DNA of 14,632 bases from assembly GCA_015494725.1 (NCBI GenBank), contig WGAR01000140.1, positions 1-14,632 on the forward strand. The letters run 5' to 3'. The DNA comes from Thermodesulfobacteriaceae bacterium. Its GTDB lineage: Bacteria > Desulfobacterota > Thermodesulfobacteria > Thermodesulfobacteriales > Thermodesulfobacteriaceae. This document shows, piece after piece, positions 4,949 to 13,503 of the stretch (its first letter is position 1; the number at the start of each line of letters is the position of its first letter). Both the position numbers and the translations under genes were made by a program. The notes under the pieces are model-generated. The model ran no database searches and was not told where the DNA came from. It saw nothing but the letters and a program-made list of their open reading frames with translations.

Positions 4949-6144
4949 TGCTCTCCGGACGGCGGATTATCCTCGGGGTCTGCGGGGGTATTGCCGCTTA
5001 CAAGGCGGCGCTACTGGCCCGTCTCCTGCGAAAGGAGGGGGCGGAGGTAAAGGTAGTTCTCACCACCGGGGCCGAGGCCTTTGTTACTCCGCTTCTTTTC
5101 GAGGCCCTGGTTAGGGATCGGTGTTTTACCCAGCGGGACTTTCTGGCCCCCCAGGGAGGATTTATCCCCCATACCGACCTGGCAGCCTGGGCCGAAGCCA
5201 TCGTGGTGGCTCCGGCTACGGCCTCCTTTCTCTCCAAACTGGCCCGGGGGGAACCCTCGGATCTTCTGATCGCGGTTATCCTGGCCTCTCAGGTTCCGGT
5301 ATTGCTTGCTCCGGCTATGAACACCCATATGTTCAAACATCCGGCCACCCAGGAAAACCTGGAACACCTTCGGAGCTTCGGTTATCATATCGTGCCTCCG
5401 GGGGAAGGAACTCTGGCCTGCGGGGAAGAGGGGCCCGGACGGATGCCCGAGCCCGAGGACTTGCTCCTGGAAGTGGAAAAGCTGTTGACTCCCTCCCTTC
5501 TTTCCGGACGACGGGTCCTCATCACCGGGGGACCCACCCGGGAACCCCTGGATGCGGTGCGTTTCATCTCCAATCCTTCTTCCGGGCGCATGGCGGTGGC
5601 CCTATCCCGGGCGGCGCTCATCCTGGGAGCCGAGGTCCATCTGGTGCACGGTCCGCTATCCGTTTCTCCTCCGCCTGGCGTTAAGACCTACGCGGTAACC
5701 ACCGCCCGAGAAATGCTTCAGGTGGCCGGGGAGATCTTCCCGGAAGCGGATCTGGTGGTTTTCGCCGCTGCGGTCTGCGATCTGGCCCCGGCGGAAGTCT
5801 TATCCGGAAAGATTCCCAAGGAAAACCTTCCGGAGAAGATCTCCCTTGTTCCCACCCCGGATATTGCCCGGGAACTCAACGCCCGCAAACGCCCCCATCA
5901 GGTAAGCATCGGATTTGCCCTGGAGGAGCCCTCTCAGCTTCTTCTACGGGCCCGGAAAAAGCTCCTGGATAAAGGATTCGATCTGGTAGCAGCCAATCCC
6001 CTTTCGGCTTTCGAGGCCCGGGAGACCGAAATCTTTCTCCTGGGAAAACATCTATCCGAACCCCTGAGACTGTTCGGTCCCAAGGAGAAGGTGGCTTTCG
6101 GGATTCTCAAGGAGGGTGCCCGTGTCCTGTCCGGAAAGGCTTAA
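4948..6144 (+). CDS. coaBC: Bifunctional phosphopantothenoylcysteine synthetase/decarboxylase CoaBC
   Basis: CoaBC catalyses two steps of coenzyme A synthesis: CTP-dependent joining of 4'-phosphopantothenate to cysteine, then FMN-dependent decarboxylation to 4'-phosphopantetheine. The N-terminal CoaC part (about residues 1-180) shows the flavin motif GVCGGIAAYKA, catalytic His75, PAMNTHMF with Asn125, and Cys158 in ACGEEGPGRM; these positions agree with E. coli Dfp. The CoaB part (about 185-398) shows LITGGPTREPLDAVRFISN, SSGRMAV, AAVCD and the KIPKENLPEK lysine segment. The 398-aa length is typical. Translation starts at ATG 4948, overlapping the lipoprotein stop. The minor change of the usual 'PAMNxxMW' to PAMNTHMF is a tolerated substitution. 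The gene overlaps the downstream peptidase gene. Confidence 0.96.
   Translation: MLSGRRIILGVCGGIAAYKAALLARLLRKEGAEVKVVLTTGAEAFVTPLLFEALVRDRCFTQRDFLAPQGGFIPHTDLAAWAEAIVVAPATASFLSKLARGEPSDLLIAVILASQVPVLLAPAMNTHMFKHPATQENLEHLRSFGYHIVPPGEGTLACGEEGPGRMPEPEDLLLEVEKLLTPSLLSGRRVLITGGPTREPLDAVRFISNPSSGRMAVALSRAALILGAEVHLVHGPLSVSPPPGVKTYAVTTAREMLQVAGEIFPEADLVVFAAAVCDLAPAEVLSGKIPKENLPEKISLVPTPDIARELNARKRPHQVSIGFALEEPSQLLLRARKKLLDKGFDLVAANPLSAFEARETEIFLLGKHLSEPLRLFGPKEKVAFGILKEGARVLSGKA
6109..6115 (+). promoter_or_regulatory. Ribosome binding site deciding the peptidase start
   Basis: AAGGAGG at 6109-6115, inside coaBC, is 6 bases from GTG 6122 but directly abuts GTG 6116. The first spacing is optimal, so GTG 6122 is the preferred start. 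Confidence 0.65.
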
Positions 6145-7195
6145 GCGTCTTCGAAGCTGGCTCAAACGCAAGGGTGGAGGAGGGTTCTTGGTTTCCTCTC
6201 CGGAAAACCGGCGCTATCTTTCGGGTTTCAAGGCCCAGGATGTGAGTCTCAAGGAGACAGCGGGGTTGCTCCTGGTTACCCCGGCTGAGGCCTTCATCCT
6301 TACCGACCCTCGCTATCAGGAAGAGGCCCGGGAACTCCGAGATTTTGAAGCCCTCATCTACCGCAGGAGTCTCATCCAGACCCTGGCTGCCCTGATACGG
6401 AGGCTGGGACTTCGTCAGCTCTTTTACGAGGAGAACTTCATCTCCTGCGGAAGGATGGAGGCCCTGCGGCGGGCCCTGCCGGAGGTGCGCTTTCGGGGGG
6501 TATCCGGGGTGATCGAAAGATGGCGGGAGATAAAATCACCGGAGGAGATCCTCCTTATCCGGGAGGCCGAGGCCCGGGCGCGCAAGATCCTTCGGATCGT
6601 GGAACAGGAAATCCATCCGGGAATCTCGGAAAAGAGGATGGCCTGGCGCATCCTGGAACTCTGTCATCACCTGGGAGACGGGCCTTCTTTCCCTCCGATT
6701 GTGGCCGGAGGCCCCAATGCCGCGCGTCCTCATGCCGAACCCACCGATCGTCTTCTCCGGGAAGGGGAAGCGGTGATCGTGGATCTCGGGGTGCGATATA
6801 AGGGTTATTGTTCGGATCTGACCCGGACTTTCTTCCTGGGGCAGGTCCCGGAAAGGCTGCGGGAGGCCCTGCATCTGGTACGCAAGGCCCAAGAGAAGGC
6901 GCGCCCTTTTCTCAAACCCGGTCTTCCTATAGCTCAGGCGGATCGCCGGGTGCGACAGTTTTTCCAGCAGGCCGGGGTGCTTCAACACTATCTTCACGCC
7001 CTGGGACACGGAGTCGGTCTGGAGGTCCACGAGGCCCCTTCGGTTTCCTATCGCAGTAGGCGTACCTTCCGGGCCGGACAGGTCATAACCCTGGAGCCGG
7101 GATTGTATTTTCAGGACCTGGGAGGGGTGAGGGAGGAGGAGATGGTGTATCTCCTTAACCCCGGAGAGCCTCTACCACCGCTACCGGAGGCCTGA
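6122..7195 (+). CDS. M24-family metallopeptidase (Xaa-Pro aminopeptidase/dipeptidase type)
   Basis: A cytoplasmic dinuclear metal peptidase that would remove residues next to proline. The N-terminal creatinase-like domain (about 1-135) contains SSPENRRYLSGF and ILTDPRYQEEA. The C-terminal pita-bread domain follows. With GTG 6122 as start, the metal ligands are Asp221 and Asp232 (VDLGVRYKGYCSD), His296 (ALGHGVGLEVHE), Glu325 (TLEPGLYF) and Glu339 (GVREEEMV). HAEPTDR with a conserved His precedes them. The 357-aa length suits PepQ/YpdF-type enzymes; which substrate length it prefers cannot be told. The start is chosen by the Shine-Dalgarno and overlaps coaBC by 23 bases. The 3' end overlaps the convergent HDOD gene by 41 bases. 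Confidence 0.92.
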   Translation: MSCPERLKRLRSWLKRKGGGGFLVSSPENRRYLSGFKAQDVSLKETAGLLLVTPAEAFILTDPRYQEEARELRDFEALIYRRSLIQTLAALIRRLGLRQLFYEENFISCGRMEALRRALPEVRFRGVSGVIERWREIKSPEEILLIREAEARARKILRIVEQEIHPGISEKRMAWRILELCHHLGDGPSFPPIVAGGPNAARPHAEPTDRLLREGEAVIVDLGVRYKGYCSDLTRTFFLGQVPERLREALHLVRKAQEKARPFLKPGLPIAQADRRVRQFFQQAGVLQHYLHALGHGVGLEVHEAPSVSYRSRRTFRAGQVITLEPGLYFQDLGGVREEEMVYLLNPGEPLPPLPEA

Positions 7196-8075
7196 TCTCC
7201 AGCCCCAGACAGGAGGCAATCTCTCCGAAGGTGTCCAGGACCTTTTCGGCGAGGGCCGCTATGGTCTCCAGGGAAAGCCGAAGCAGAGGGGCTTCGGCCT
7301 TTAATTCCTCCAGGGCCTGAGGCGTGGTTACCGAAGGGATCTTGGAGGCCAGGGCCACCGCTCCGATGGGGGTCTCCAGGAATCCCATTTCGGCGATCTG
7401 GACCAGGGAATGGGTGTGTAACCCCACGCAACAGACCAGCACGTCCGGAAGCTTCCAGCTACGGAGCACCCAGGCCCCGGCCTGGGCGTGATCCCAGGAG
7501 AGCATTTCTCTTTCCACTTCGTGGAGGGATCGGGAGCGGTCGGCCTGCCAGGTTTCATAAACCCGGCGATATCCCTCGTACCAGTTGGTTAGAAGCACCG
7601 GAAGGGCCACGTCCTCCAGCAGGGCCCCGGAGAAGGCTTCCTCCGGCTGGAAGCCACGGTGTCGAGCTACCTCCCGGGCGAAAAGGGCCCGGAACAGGGA
7701 GTCCTCCCAGAAGACCGCAATATCGAAGCCTTCCCGGTGGGGGTCTTTTATGGTTTGAACCACTCCGTAGGAAAGGACCAGACTCTTGATCTCTTTAAGC
7801 CCCAGCAGGGTGGTGGCCTCCCGGATGCTGGTGATGGAACGGGAAAGCCCGAAGAAGGCCGAATTGACCAGTTTGAGGACCTGGGCCGCCAGGGCCGGGT
7901 CTTTCTCTATAAGAGGGGCCACCTCAGCCGGGGTGACCTCCGGATGGGAGAGACGATCCAGGACCCGGGCCACCACCTCGGGCAGGGGCGGCGGAGAGAA
8001 ATCCTTGAAAATGCGAGCAAAATCTCCGGTAAGGAGGGTGGCGTACTGGGAAAATTTTTTAAATATCCGGAACAT
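7155..8075 (-). CDS. HDOD-domain signalling protein, 306 aa
   Basis: HDOD domains are relatives of HD phosphohydrolases that have lost metal-binding residues and act in regulation, often of motility, cyclic-di-GMP output or stress. The family signature is clear: LPEVVARVLDRLSHPEVTPA, LIEKDPALAAQVLKLVNSAFFG (about 59-80), SITSIREATTLLGLKEIKSLV, then the long helical core with WDHAQAGAWVLRSWKLPD (about 207-224). No receiver, GGDEF or EAL domain is attached, so it is a stand-alone HDOD protein, probably cytoplasmic. The ATG at 8075 has no Shine-Dalgarno and is 14 bases from the divergent HPP gene's ATG. A minus-strand promoter with TTGCCA and TATATA lies inside the HPP gene. The 3' end overlaps the M24 peptidase gene. 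Confidence 0.9.
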   Translation of the reverse strand: MFRIFKKFSQYATLLTGDFARIFKDFSPPPLPEVVARVLDRLSHPEVTPAEVAPLIEKDPALAAQVLKLVNSAFFGLSRSITSIREATTLLGLKEIKSLVLSYGVVQTIKDPHREGFDIAVFWEDSLFRALFAREVARHRGFQPEEAFSGALLEDVALPVLLTNWYEGYRRVYETWQADRSRSLHEVEREMLSWDHAQAGAWVLRSWKLPDVLVCCVGLHTHSLVQIAEMGFLETPIGAVALASKIPSVTTPQALEELKAEAPLLRLSLETIAALAEKVLDTFGEIASCLGLEIRPPVAVVEALRG

Positions 8076-8089
8076 GCTAGTATATAACC
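8058..8089 (+). promoter_or_regulatory. Promoter for the HPP-family gene
   Basis: On the plus strand TTTAAA (8058-8063) and TATATA (8081-8086) are separated by 17 bases, directly before ATG 8090, with no Shine-Dalgarno. The -10 is near-palindromic and shared with the opposite promoter, so polymerase could bind only one way at a time. The -35 match is weak. Confidence 0.4.
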
Positions 8090-8110
8090 ATGCCTGGTTT
8101 TTTGTGGCAA
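8076..8110 (-). promoter_or_regulatory. Promoter for the HDOD gene
   Basis: On the minus strand TTGCCA (plus 8105-8110, five of six to TTGACA) is followed after 18 bases by TATATA (8081-8086); a TATACT overlaps it two bases further on. The start codon is at 8075, so the mRNA would be leaderless or nearly so. The -35 lies inside the HPP gene. Confidence 0.5.
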
Positions 8111-8770
8111 CTGGCTAAACTCTCGCGTTTGCGCTTTTTCTATCTGGCCACCCGGGGCAAGACGCAGCGTCTGACCGCCCTCTATGTCTTGATCGCCAGT
8201 TTCGTAAGTCTGAGCACCCTGGGGGCGGTGGCTTATTTTTTGAAATGGTCCCTCCTTTTTCCGGTGCTGGGTCCCACGGCCTTCCTGATCTTTTATTCCC
8301 CGGCCCGGTCCATGTCCTGGCCCCGCAATTGTATTCTGGGACATCTCTCGGCCCTTATCTGCGGTTTGGCGGCCTACCTTATCCTTGCCCGCTTTTTCCC
8401 TCAGGCCCTTTCTCACCGGGGATTACCCCTGCTTCAGGCCCTTTTCGCCAGCGGAGCCATGGCCCTGGCGGCCCTGGTTATGGTCTCCTTCCGGATCCTG
8501 CATCCCCCGGCGGCCTCTACGGCCATGCTCGCCGCCACCGGCTACTTTGACAGCCTGGAAAGGATGGCCGGTTTGATCCTGGCCCTGTTTCTCCTTTCCG
8601 CAGAGGGGGTCCTTTTACACCGGCTGGCCGGCATTGTATATCCCTGGTGGAGGGAAAAGGGAGGAGGTGAGGAACCCCCCATTCGCACCAAACTGGGTGA
8701 TCTGGGAGAGAGTACCTCTACGGATCCCATGGCCCGGCTGGCACATCAACTCACCACCCGCCGAAAATAA
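8090..8770 (+). CDS. HPP-family integral membrane protein, 226 aa
   Basis: HPP-family proteins are small multi-pass membrane proteins; plant and cyanobacterial members have been linked to nitrite transport, and bacterial roles are mostly open. The family patterns are present: GPTAFLIFYSPARSMSWPRN followed by GHLSALICG (about 61-92), and the name-giving HPPAASTAM (138-146). About five or six membrane segments are visible, near 29-51, 55-70, 82-103, 113-134, 139-151 and 159-181. A charged cytoplasmic tail of about 40 residues follows. ATG 8090 is the first possible start and lacks a Shine-Dalgarno. The gene is divergent from the HDOD gene. Its stop (8768-8770) runs into the T tract of the dnaK terminator on the other strand. 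Confidence 0.88.
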   Translation: MPGFLWQLAKLSRLRFFYLATRGKTQRLTALYVLIASFVSLSTLGAVAYFLKWSLLFPVLGPTAFLIFYSPARSMSWPRNCILGHLSALICGLAAYLILARFFPQALSHRGLPLLQALFASGAMALAALVMVSFRILHPPAASTAMLAATGYFDSLERMAGLILALFLLSAEGVLLHRLAGIVYPWWREKGGGEEPPIRTKLGDLGESTSTDPMARLAHQLTTRRK

Positions 8771-8791
8771 AAAAAGGGGGCATCTGCCCCC
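8764..8791 (-). terminator. Intrinsic terminator of the hrcA-grpE-dnaK operon
   Basis: GGGGGC (8776-8781), loop ATCT and GCCCCC (8786-8791) form a perfect 6-bp G/C hairpin. On the minus strand it is followed by TTTTTTTATTTT, a classic rho-independent terminator 28 bases after the dnaK stop. On the plus strand no T run follows, so it should not efficiently stop HPP transcripts. Confidence 0.9.
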
Positions 8792-8818
8792 CTCACGCAG
8801 GAACTTCCTTCTCAGGAC

Positions 8819-10753
<1,935 letters not shown>

Positions 10754-10766
10754 TTTCCTTTACCTC

Positions 10767-11399
10767 CTACTGAGATTTATGCTCTTGCGAGGCGTCGCTC
10801 GACGCCTCCTGAGTTTCGGAATCGGATTCTTTTTTGCGGGAGGGTCGGGTGGCTACGGCTACCAGGGCCGGTCGGAGTACCCGGTCGTGAAGCCTATATC
10901 CCTTTTGATAAACCCTCACCACCGTGCCCTCCGGATGTTCTTCGGTCTCCTCCACGTGCAGGGCCTCATGGTGGTGAGGATTGAAGGCCTCTCCCAGGGC
11001 CACCTCAAACTGCTGGAGCCCGAATTTTTCCATGGTGTTGATAAGGCCTTTCAGGGTAAGGGCCACCCCTTCGATGAGGGCCTTGGTCTCACCGGATTGC
11101 TCCGCTGCCTCTAGCGCCCGCTCCAGGTTGTCTATGGAAGGCAAAAGTTCCCTGAAGACCTGCTCCAGAGCATACTTGTAGAATTCTTCCTTTTCCCGTT
11201 TGACCGTCTTTTTAAGATTTTCCATCTCTGCCGCATAGCGCAGGGCCCTTTCCTTCCACACCTTAAGCTCCTCCTGGAGCTTCTCCCACTCTTCCGGGGA
11301 GACCTCCAGGCGTTCTTCCTTTGCCTCCTGGGCGGCCTGGGAGCGCGTCGTATCCTTTTCCTCTTTAACTTCCTCGGGTTTAGGAGTTACCGGGATCAT
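10767..11399 (-). CDS. grpE: GrpE nucleotide exchange factor
   Basis: GrpE is a homodimer that releases ADP from DnaK and acts as a thermosensor. The chosen start (ATG at 11397-11399, preceded by GAGGAGG) gives 210 aa: an acidic disordered N-terminus, a long coiled coil (about 45-115, EEWEKLQEELKVWKERALRY), and the C-terminal beta domain. The beta domain carries FNPHHHEALHVEET and GTVVRVYQKGYRLHDRVLRPALV, the family signature. The frame remains open upstream, but that part overlaps hrcA out of frame and has no GrpE similarity. A Ser/Glu-rich tail follows the beta domain. It lies between hrcA (47-base gap) and dnaK (13-base gap). Confidence 0.97.
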   Translation of the reverse strand: MIPVTPKPEEVKEEKDTTRSQAAQEAKEERLEVSPEEWEKLQEELKVWKERALRYAAEMENLKKTVKREKEEFYKYALEQVFRELLPSIDNLERALEAAEQSGETKALIEGVALTLKGLINTMEKFGLQQFEVALGEAFNPHHHEALHVEETEEHPEGTVVRVYQKGYRLHDRVLRPALVAVATRPSRKKESDSETQEASSDASQEHKSQ

Positions 11400-11446
11400 A
11401 GGCCTCCTCGCTTTGTCCGGATCTTTTCGCCAAAAAGAAGTTAAGT

Positions 11447-12472
11447 TCAGGAGGATAACTTGTCCAGTCTGCGGGAGAGTTCGCGGGCGGTGAAATCTAC
11501 CAGGGGGAGGAGCCGGGAATAAGCCATGCGTACCGGGCCCACGATGGCCACCCCTCCCACCGGGGTTTCCCGGTAGGTGTAGGAAGCCACGATGGCCCCG
11601 CAATGTTTAAAGGGACAGGCGGTTCCGGGTTCCCCGATCAGCACCTGAGGGGTGGAGGCCTCCAGACAGCGATCGATAAGCTGTAGGAGAAGATTTTTTT
11701 CCTCAAAGGCCCGCAGGATTTCCTTGAGACGCGAAAGATCCTGAAACTCCGGAAGATCCAGCAGACGATTCAGCCCCTCCACCAGCGGTTCCTCTCCCTC
11801 TTCCGAGAGGGTAGTCAGAAAGTGTTCCAGAAACTCCTTTTCGCTTTCGAGCTCCGAGGAAATTACCTCCCGCACCTCCTGAAGGGTCAACCCGGGCAGA
11901 CGGCGATTCAACAGGCGGGCCAGTTTTTCGATCTCCCGGACCGGGAAGTCCTCGGGAACATTGAAGACGCGATGAATGACCATTCCCGAGGCGCTTACCG
12001 CTACCGCCAGGATTACTCCCGGAGAAAGGGGGACAAAATCCAGTTTTACCAGTTTCTCGAATTCCAGTTTGGGGGTGGTGACAATCACCGGAAAACCGGA
12101 GAGATCCGAAAGGATGTTGCTTACCGCGCGAAGCAACTCCCCCCAGCTCTGTCCTAACTCCTTTTCCGAGAGACGGGCCTCAATGAGGTGAGTGGTCTCG
12201 CGGGGAAGGGGTTCGGGTTCAAGGAGGTGTTCCACGTAATAGCGAAATCCCTCCTCGGTGGGAATGCGCCCGGCTGAGGTGTGAGGTTGGGTGAGGAGCC
12301 CCAGATCCTCCAGATCGGCCATGACGTTGCGAATGGTAGCCGGGGAGAGCGGCGGACGGAAACGTTTGGCCACGGTCCGGGATCCCACCGGGGCCGCGGT
12401 TTCAATATATTCCTCGGTTACCAGAGCCAGAACCTGTTCCTGTCGTTCGGTAAGCCGATAAACATCGCGCAT
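11447..12472 (-). CDS. hrcA: Heat-inducible transcription repressor HrcA
   Basis: HrcA represses class I heat-shock operons by binding the CIRCE inverted repeat, with GroEL as folding partner and thermometer. The 341-aa product shows the N-terminal winged helix (LTERQEQVLALVTEEYIETAAPVG, VGSRTVAKRF, SPATIRNVMADLEDLGLL) and then TSAGRIPTEEGFRYYV, which is diagnostic. A GAF-like domain and the C-terminal GGVAIVGPVRMAY follow. ATG 12470-12472 is chosen because the family starts right before the winged helix; the open frame continues 58 codons upstream but holds no HrcA sequence. No Shine-Dalgarno is evident, and a good promoter puts the transcript start about 4 bases upstream. It heads hrcA-grpE-dnaK. 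Confidence 0.97.
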   Translation of the reverse strand: MRDVYRLTERQEQVLALVTEEYIETAAPVGSRTVAKRFRPPLSPATIRNVMADLEDLGLLTQPHTSAGRIPTEEGFRYYVEHLLEPEPLPRETTHLIEARLSEKELGQSWGELLRAVSNILSDLSGFPVIVTTPKLEFEKLVKLDFVPLSPGVILAVAVSASGMVIHRVFNVPEDFPVREIEKLARLLNRRLPGLTLQEVREVISSELESEKEFLEHFLTTLSEEGEEPLVEGLNRLLDLPEFQDLSRLKEILRAFEEKNLLLQLIDRCLEASTPQVLIGEPGTACPFKHCGAIVASYTYRETPVGGVAIVGPVRMAYSRLLPLVDFTARELSRRLDKLSS

Positions 12473-12511
12473 TTCTATAAAAACTATCTTCTCTCCCTCT
12501 TTCTCTGTCAA
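12473..12511 (-). promoter_or_regulatory. Housekeeping-type promoter of hrcA-grpE-dnaK
   Basis: On the minus strand a perfect TTGACA (plus 12506-12511) is followed after exactly 17 bases by GATAGT (12483-12488, four of six). The predicted transcript start is near 12476, only about 4 bases before the hrcA ATG. No CIRCE (TTAGCACTC, 9 bases, GAGTGCTAA) is present between 12473 and 12617. Confidence 0.65.
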
Positions 12512-12554
12512 GGGACCAATCGAGGGTGGAAGGGGGCACGACCGCGGAAGCGGG

Positions 12555-12583
12555 TTGACAAAGGGGAGGGAGTGTTTTTTAGT
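12555..12583 (+). promoter_or_regulatory. Promoter of the rplM-rpsI-argC-truA operon
   Basis: A perfect TTGACA at 12555-12560 is followed after 17 bases by TTTAGT at 12578-12583 (four of six to TATAAT). This would start the message near 12590 and leave a leader of about 28 bases before the rplM ATG at 12618. The leader contains GAAAGGGG (12602-12609) and GAGG (12612-12615) as possible ribosome binding sites. Confidence 0.65.
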
Positions 12584-12617
12584 AAAGAGGCCGTAATTCT
12601 GGAAAGGGGTTGAGGTT

Positions 12618-13067
12618 ATGGATATTTTTACGCCGCAAACACCCATGCCTACCAGGGAGGAGGCTCTGGCTCAACGGGAATGGTACGTGGTGGATGCTTC
12701 GGGGAAGGTGTTGGGGCGTCTGGCCAGCGAGATTGCCAAACGTCTGCGGGGCAAACACAAACCTCATTTTGCGCCCCATCTGGATCTGGGAGATTTTATC
12801 GTGGTGGTTAACGCGAAAAAGATAAAACTCACCGGCAAGAAATGGGATCAGAAGGTCTATTGGAGGCATTCCGGCTACATGGGAGGCCTTAAACTGAGGA
12901 CCGCCCGGCAGATGCTGGAGACCAAACCCGAGGAGCTGGTGCGGCTGGCGGTAAAACGGATGCTTCCCAAGAATCGTTTGGGACGCAAGTTGCTCAAGAA
13001 GCTCAAGGTTTACGCCGGTCCGGAACACCCTCATCAGGCCCAGAATCCCAAACCCCTTGAACTCTAG
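12618..13067 (+). CDS. rplM: Large-subunit ribosomal protein uL13
   Basis: L13 is an early-assembly protein of the 50S subunit that binds 23S rRNA. The product (149 aa) contains REWYVVDASGKVLGRLASEI, LRGKHKPHFAPHLDLGDFIVV (family core), NAKKIKLTGKKWDQKVYWRHSG and the C-terminal NRLGRKLLKKLKVYAGPEHPHQAQNP. Matching length and motif order leave little doubt. The N-terminal MDIFTPQTPMPTREE tail is slightly longer than in E. coli, similar to other deep-branching and delta-type groups. A second possible start at ATG 12645 lacks a better ribosome binding site. It is followed by rpsI 14 bases later, the standard rplM-rpsI pairing. Confidence 0.98.
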   Translation: MDIFTPQTPMPTREEALAQREWYVVDASGKVLGRLASEIAKRLRGKHKPHFAPHLDLGDFIVVVNAKKIKLTGKKWDQKVYWRHSGYMGGLKLRTARQMLETKPEELVRLAVKRMLPKNRLGRKLLKKLKVYAGPEHPHQAQNPKPLEL

Positions 13068-13081
13068 GAGGTGATTCGGTT

Positions 13082-13483
13082 ATGGCTGAGACCCAGGAGA
13101 GATATTATGCCACCGGAAAGCGCAAGACCGCTATTGCCCGGGTATGGATTACTCCGGGAAGCGGCAGGATAGTGGTTAATCAGAAGGATTTTGACGAATA
13201 TTTTTACGATCATATCGTGGCCCGGTACATCGTGGAGCAGCCTTTCCGGCTTACCGGGACCGAGGGTAAGTTTGATGTATATTGTACGGTAAAGGGCGGG
13301 GGTAAGAACGCGCAGGCCGAGGCTATTCGTCACGGCATTGCCAAGGCCCTGACCGCCTATCACCCCGATTACAGGCCTCCTCTGAAAAAGGCCGGGCTGC
13401 TTACCCGGGATGCCCGGGTCAAAGAGCGCAAGAAGTACGGTCTGCGGGGGGCCCGCCGCGGTCAGCAGTACTCCAAACGGTAA
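13082..13483 (+). CDS. rpsI: Small-subunit ribosomal protein uS9
   Basis: S9 is a 30S head protein whose C-terminal tail reaches the P-site tRNA anticodon loop. The 133-aa product shows RYYATGKRKTAIARVWITPGSG, the middle KGGGKNAQAEAIRHGIAKAL and the end KKYGLRGARRGQQYSKR, with the invariant C-terminal Lys-Arg that contacts tRNA. AGGAGGT precedes the ATG at 13082 with normal spacing, directly after the rplM stop. Confidence 0.99.
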   Translation: MAETQERYYATGKRKTAIARVWITPGSGRIVVNQKDFDEYFYDHIVARYIVEQPFRLTGTEGKFDVYCTVKGGGKNAQAEAIRHGIAKALTAYHPDYRPPLKKAGLLTRDARVKERKKYGLRGARRGQQYSKR

Positions 13484-13503
13484 TCACCTTCCCTCAGGGG
13501 GCG

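Noticed and set aside
11400..11603. N-terminal extension of GrpE (68 codons)
   Set aside because: It overlaps the hrcA 3' end out of frame, is rich in Pro/Gly/His, and the real start has a GAGGAGG in front.
12561..12590. Half of a CIRCE-like element (GAGTG near 12570)
   Set aside because: Only one weak half-site is present, with no matching inverted half at the right spacing on either strand.
12473..12646. N-terminal extension of HrcA (58 codons)
   Set aside because: It would run through the promoter region and into rplM antisense. The winged-helix domain starts right at ATG 12472.
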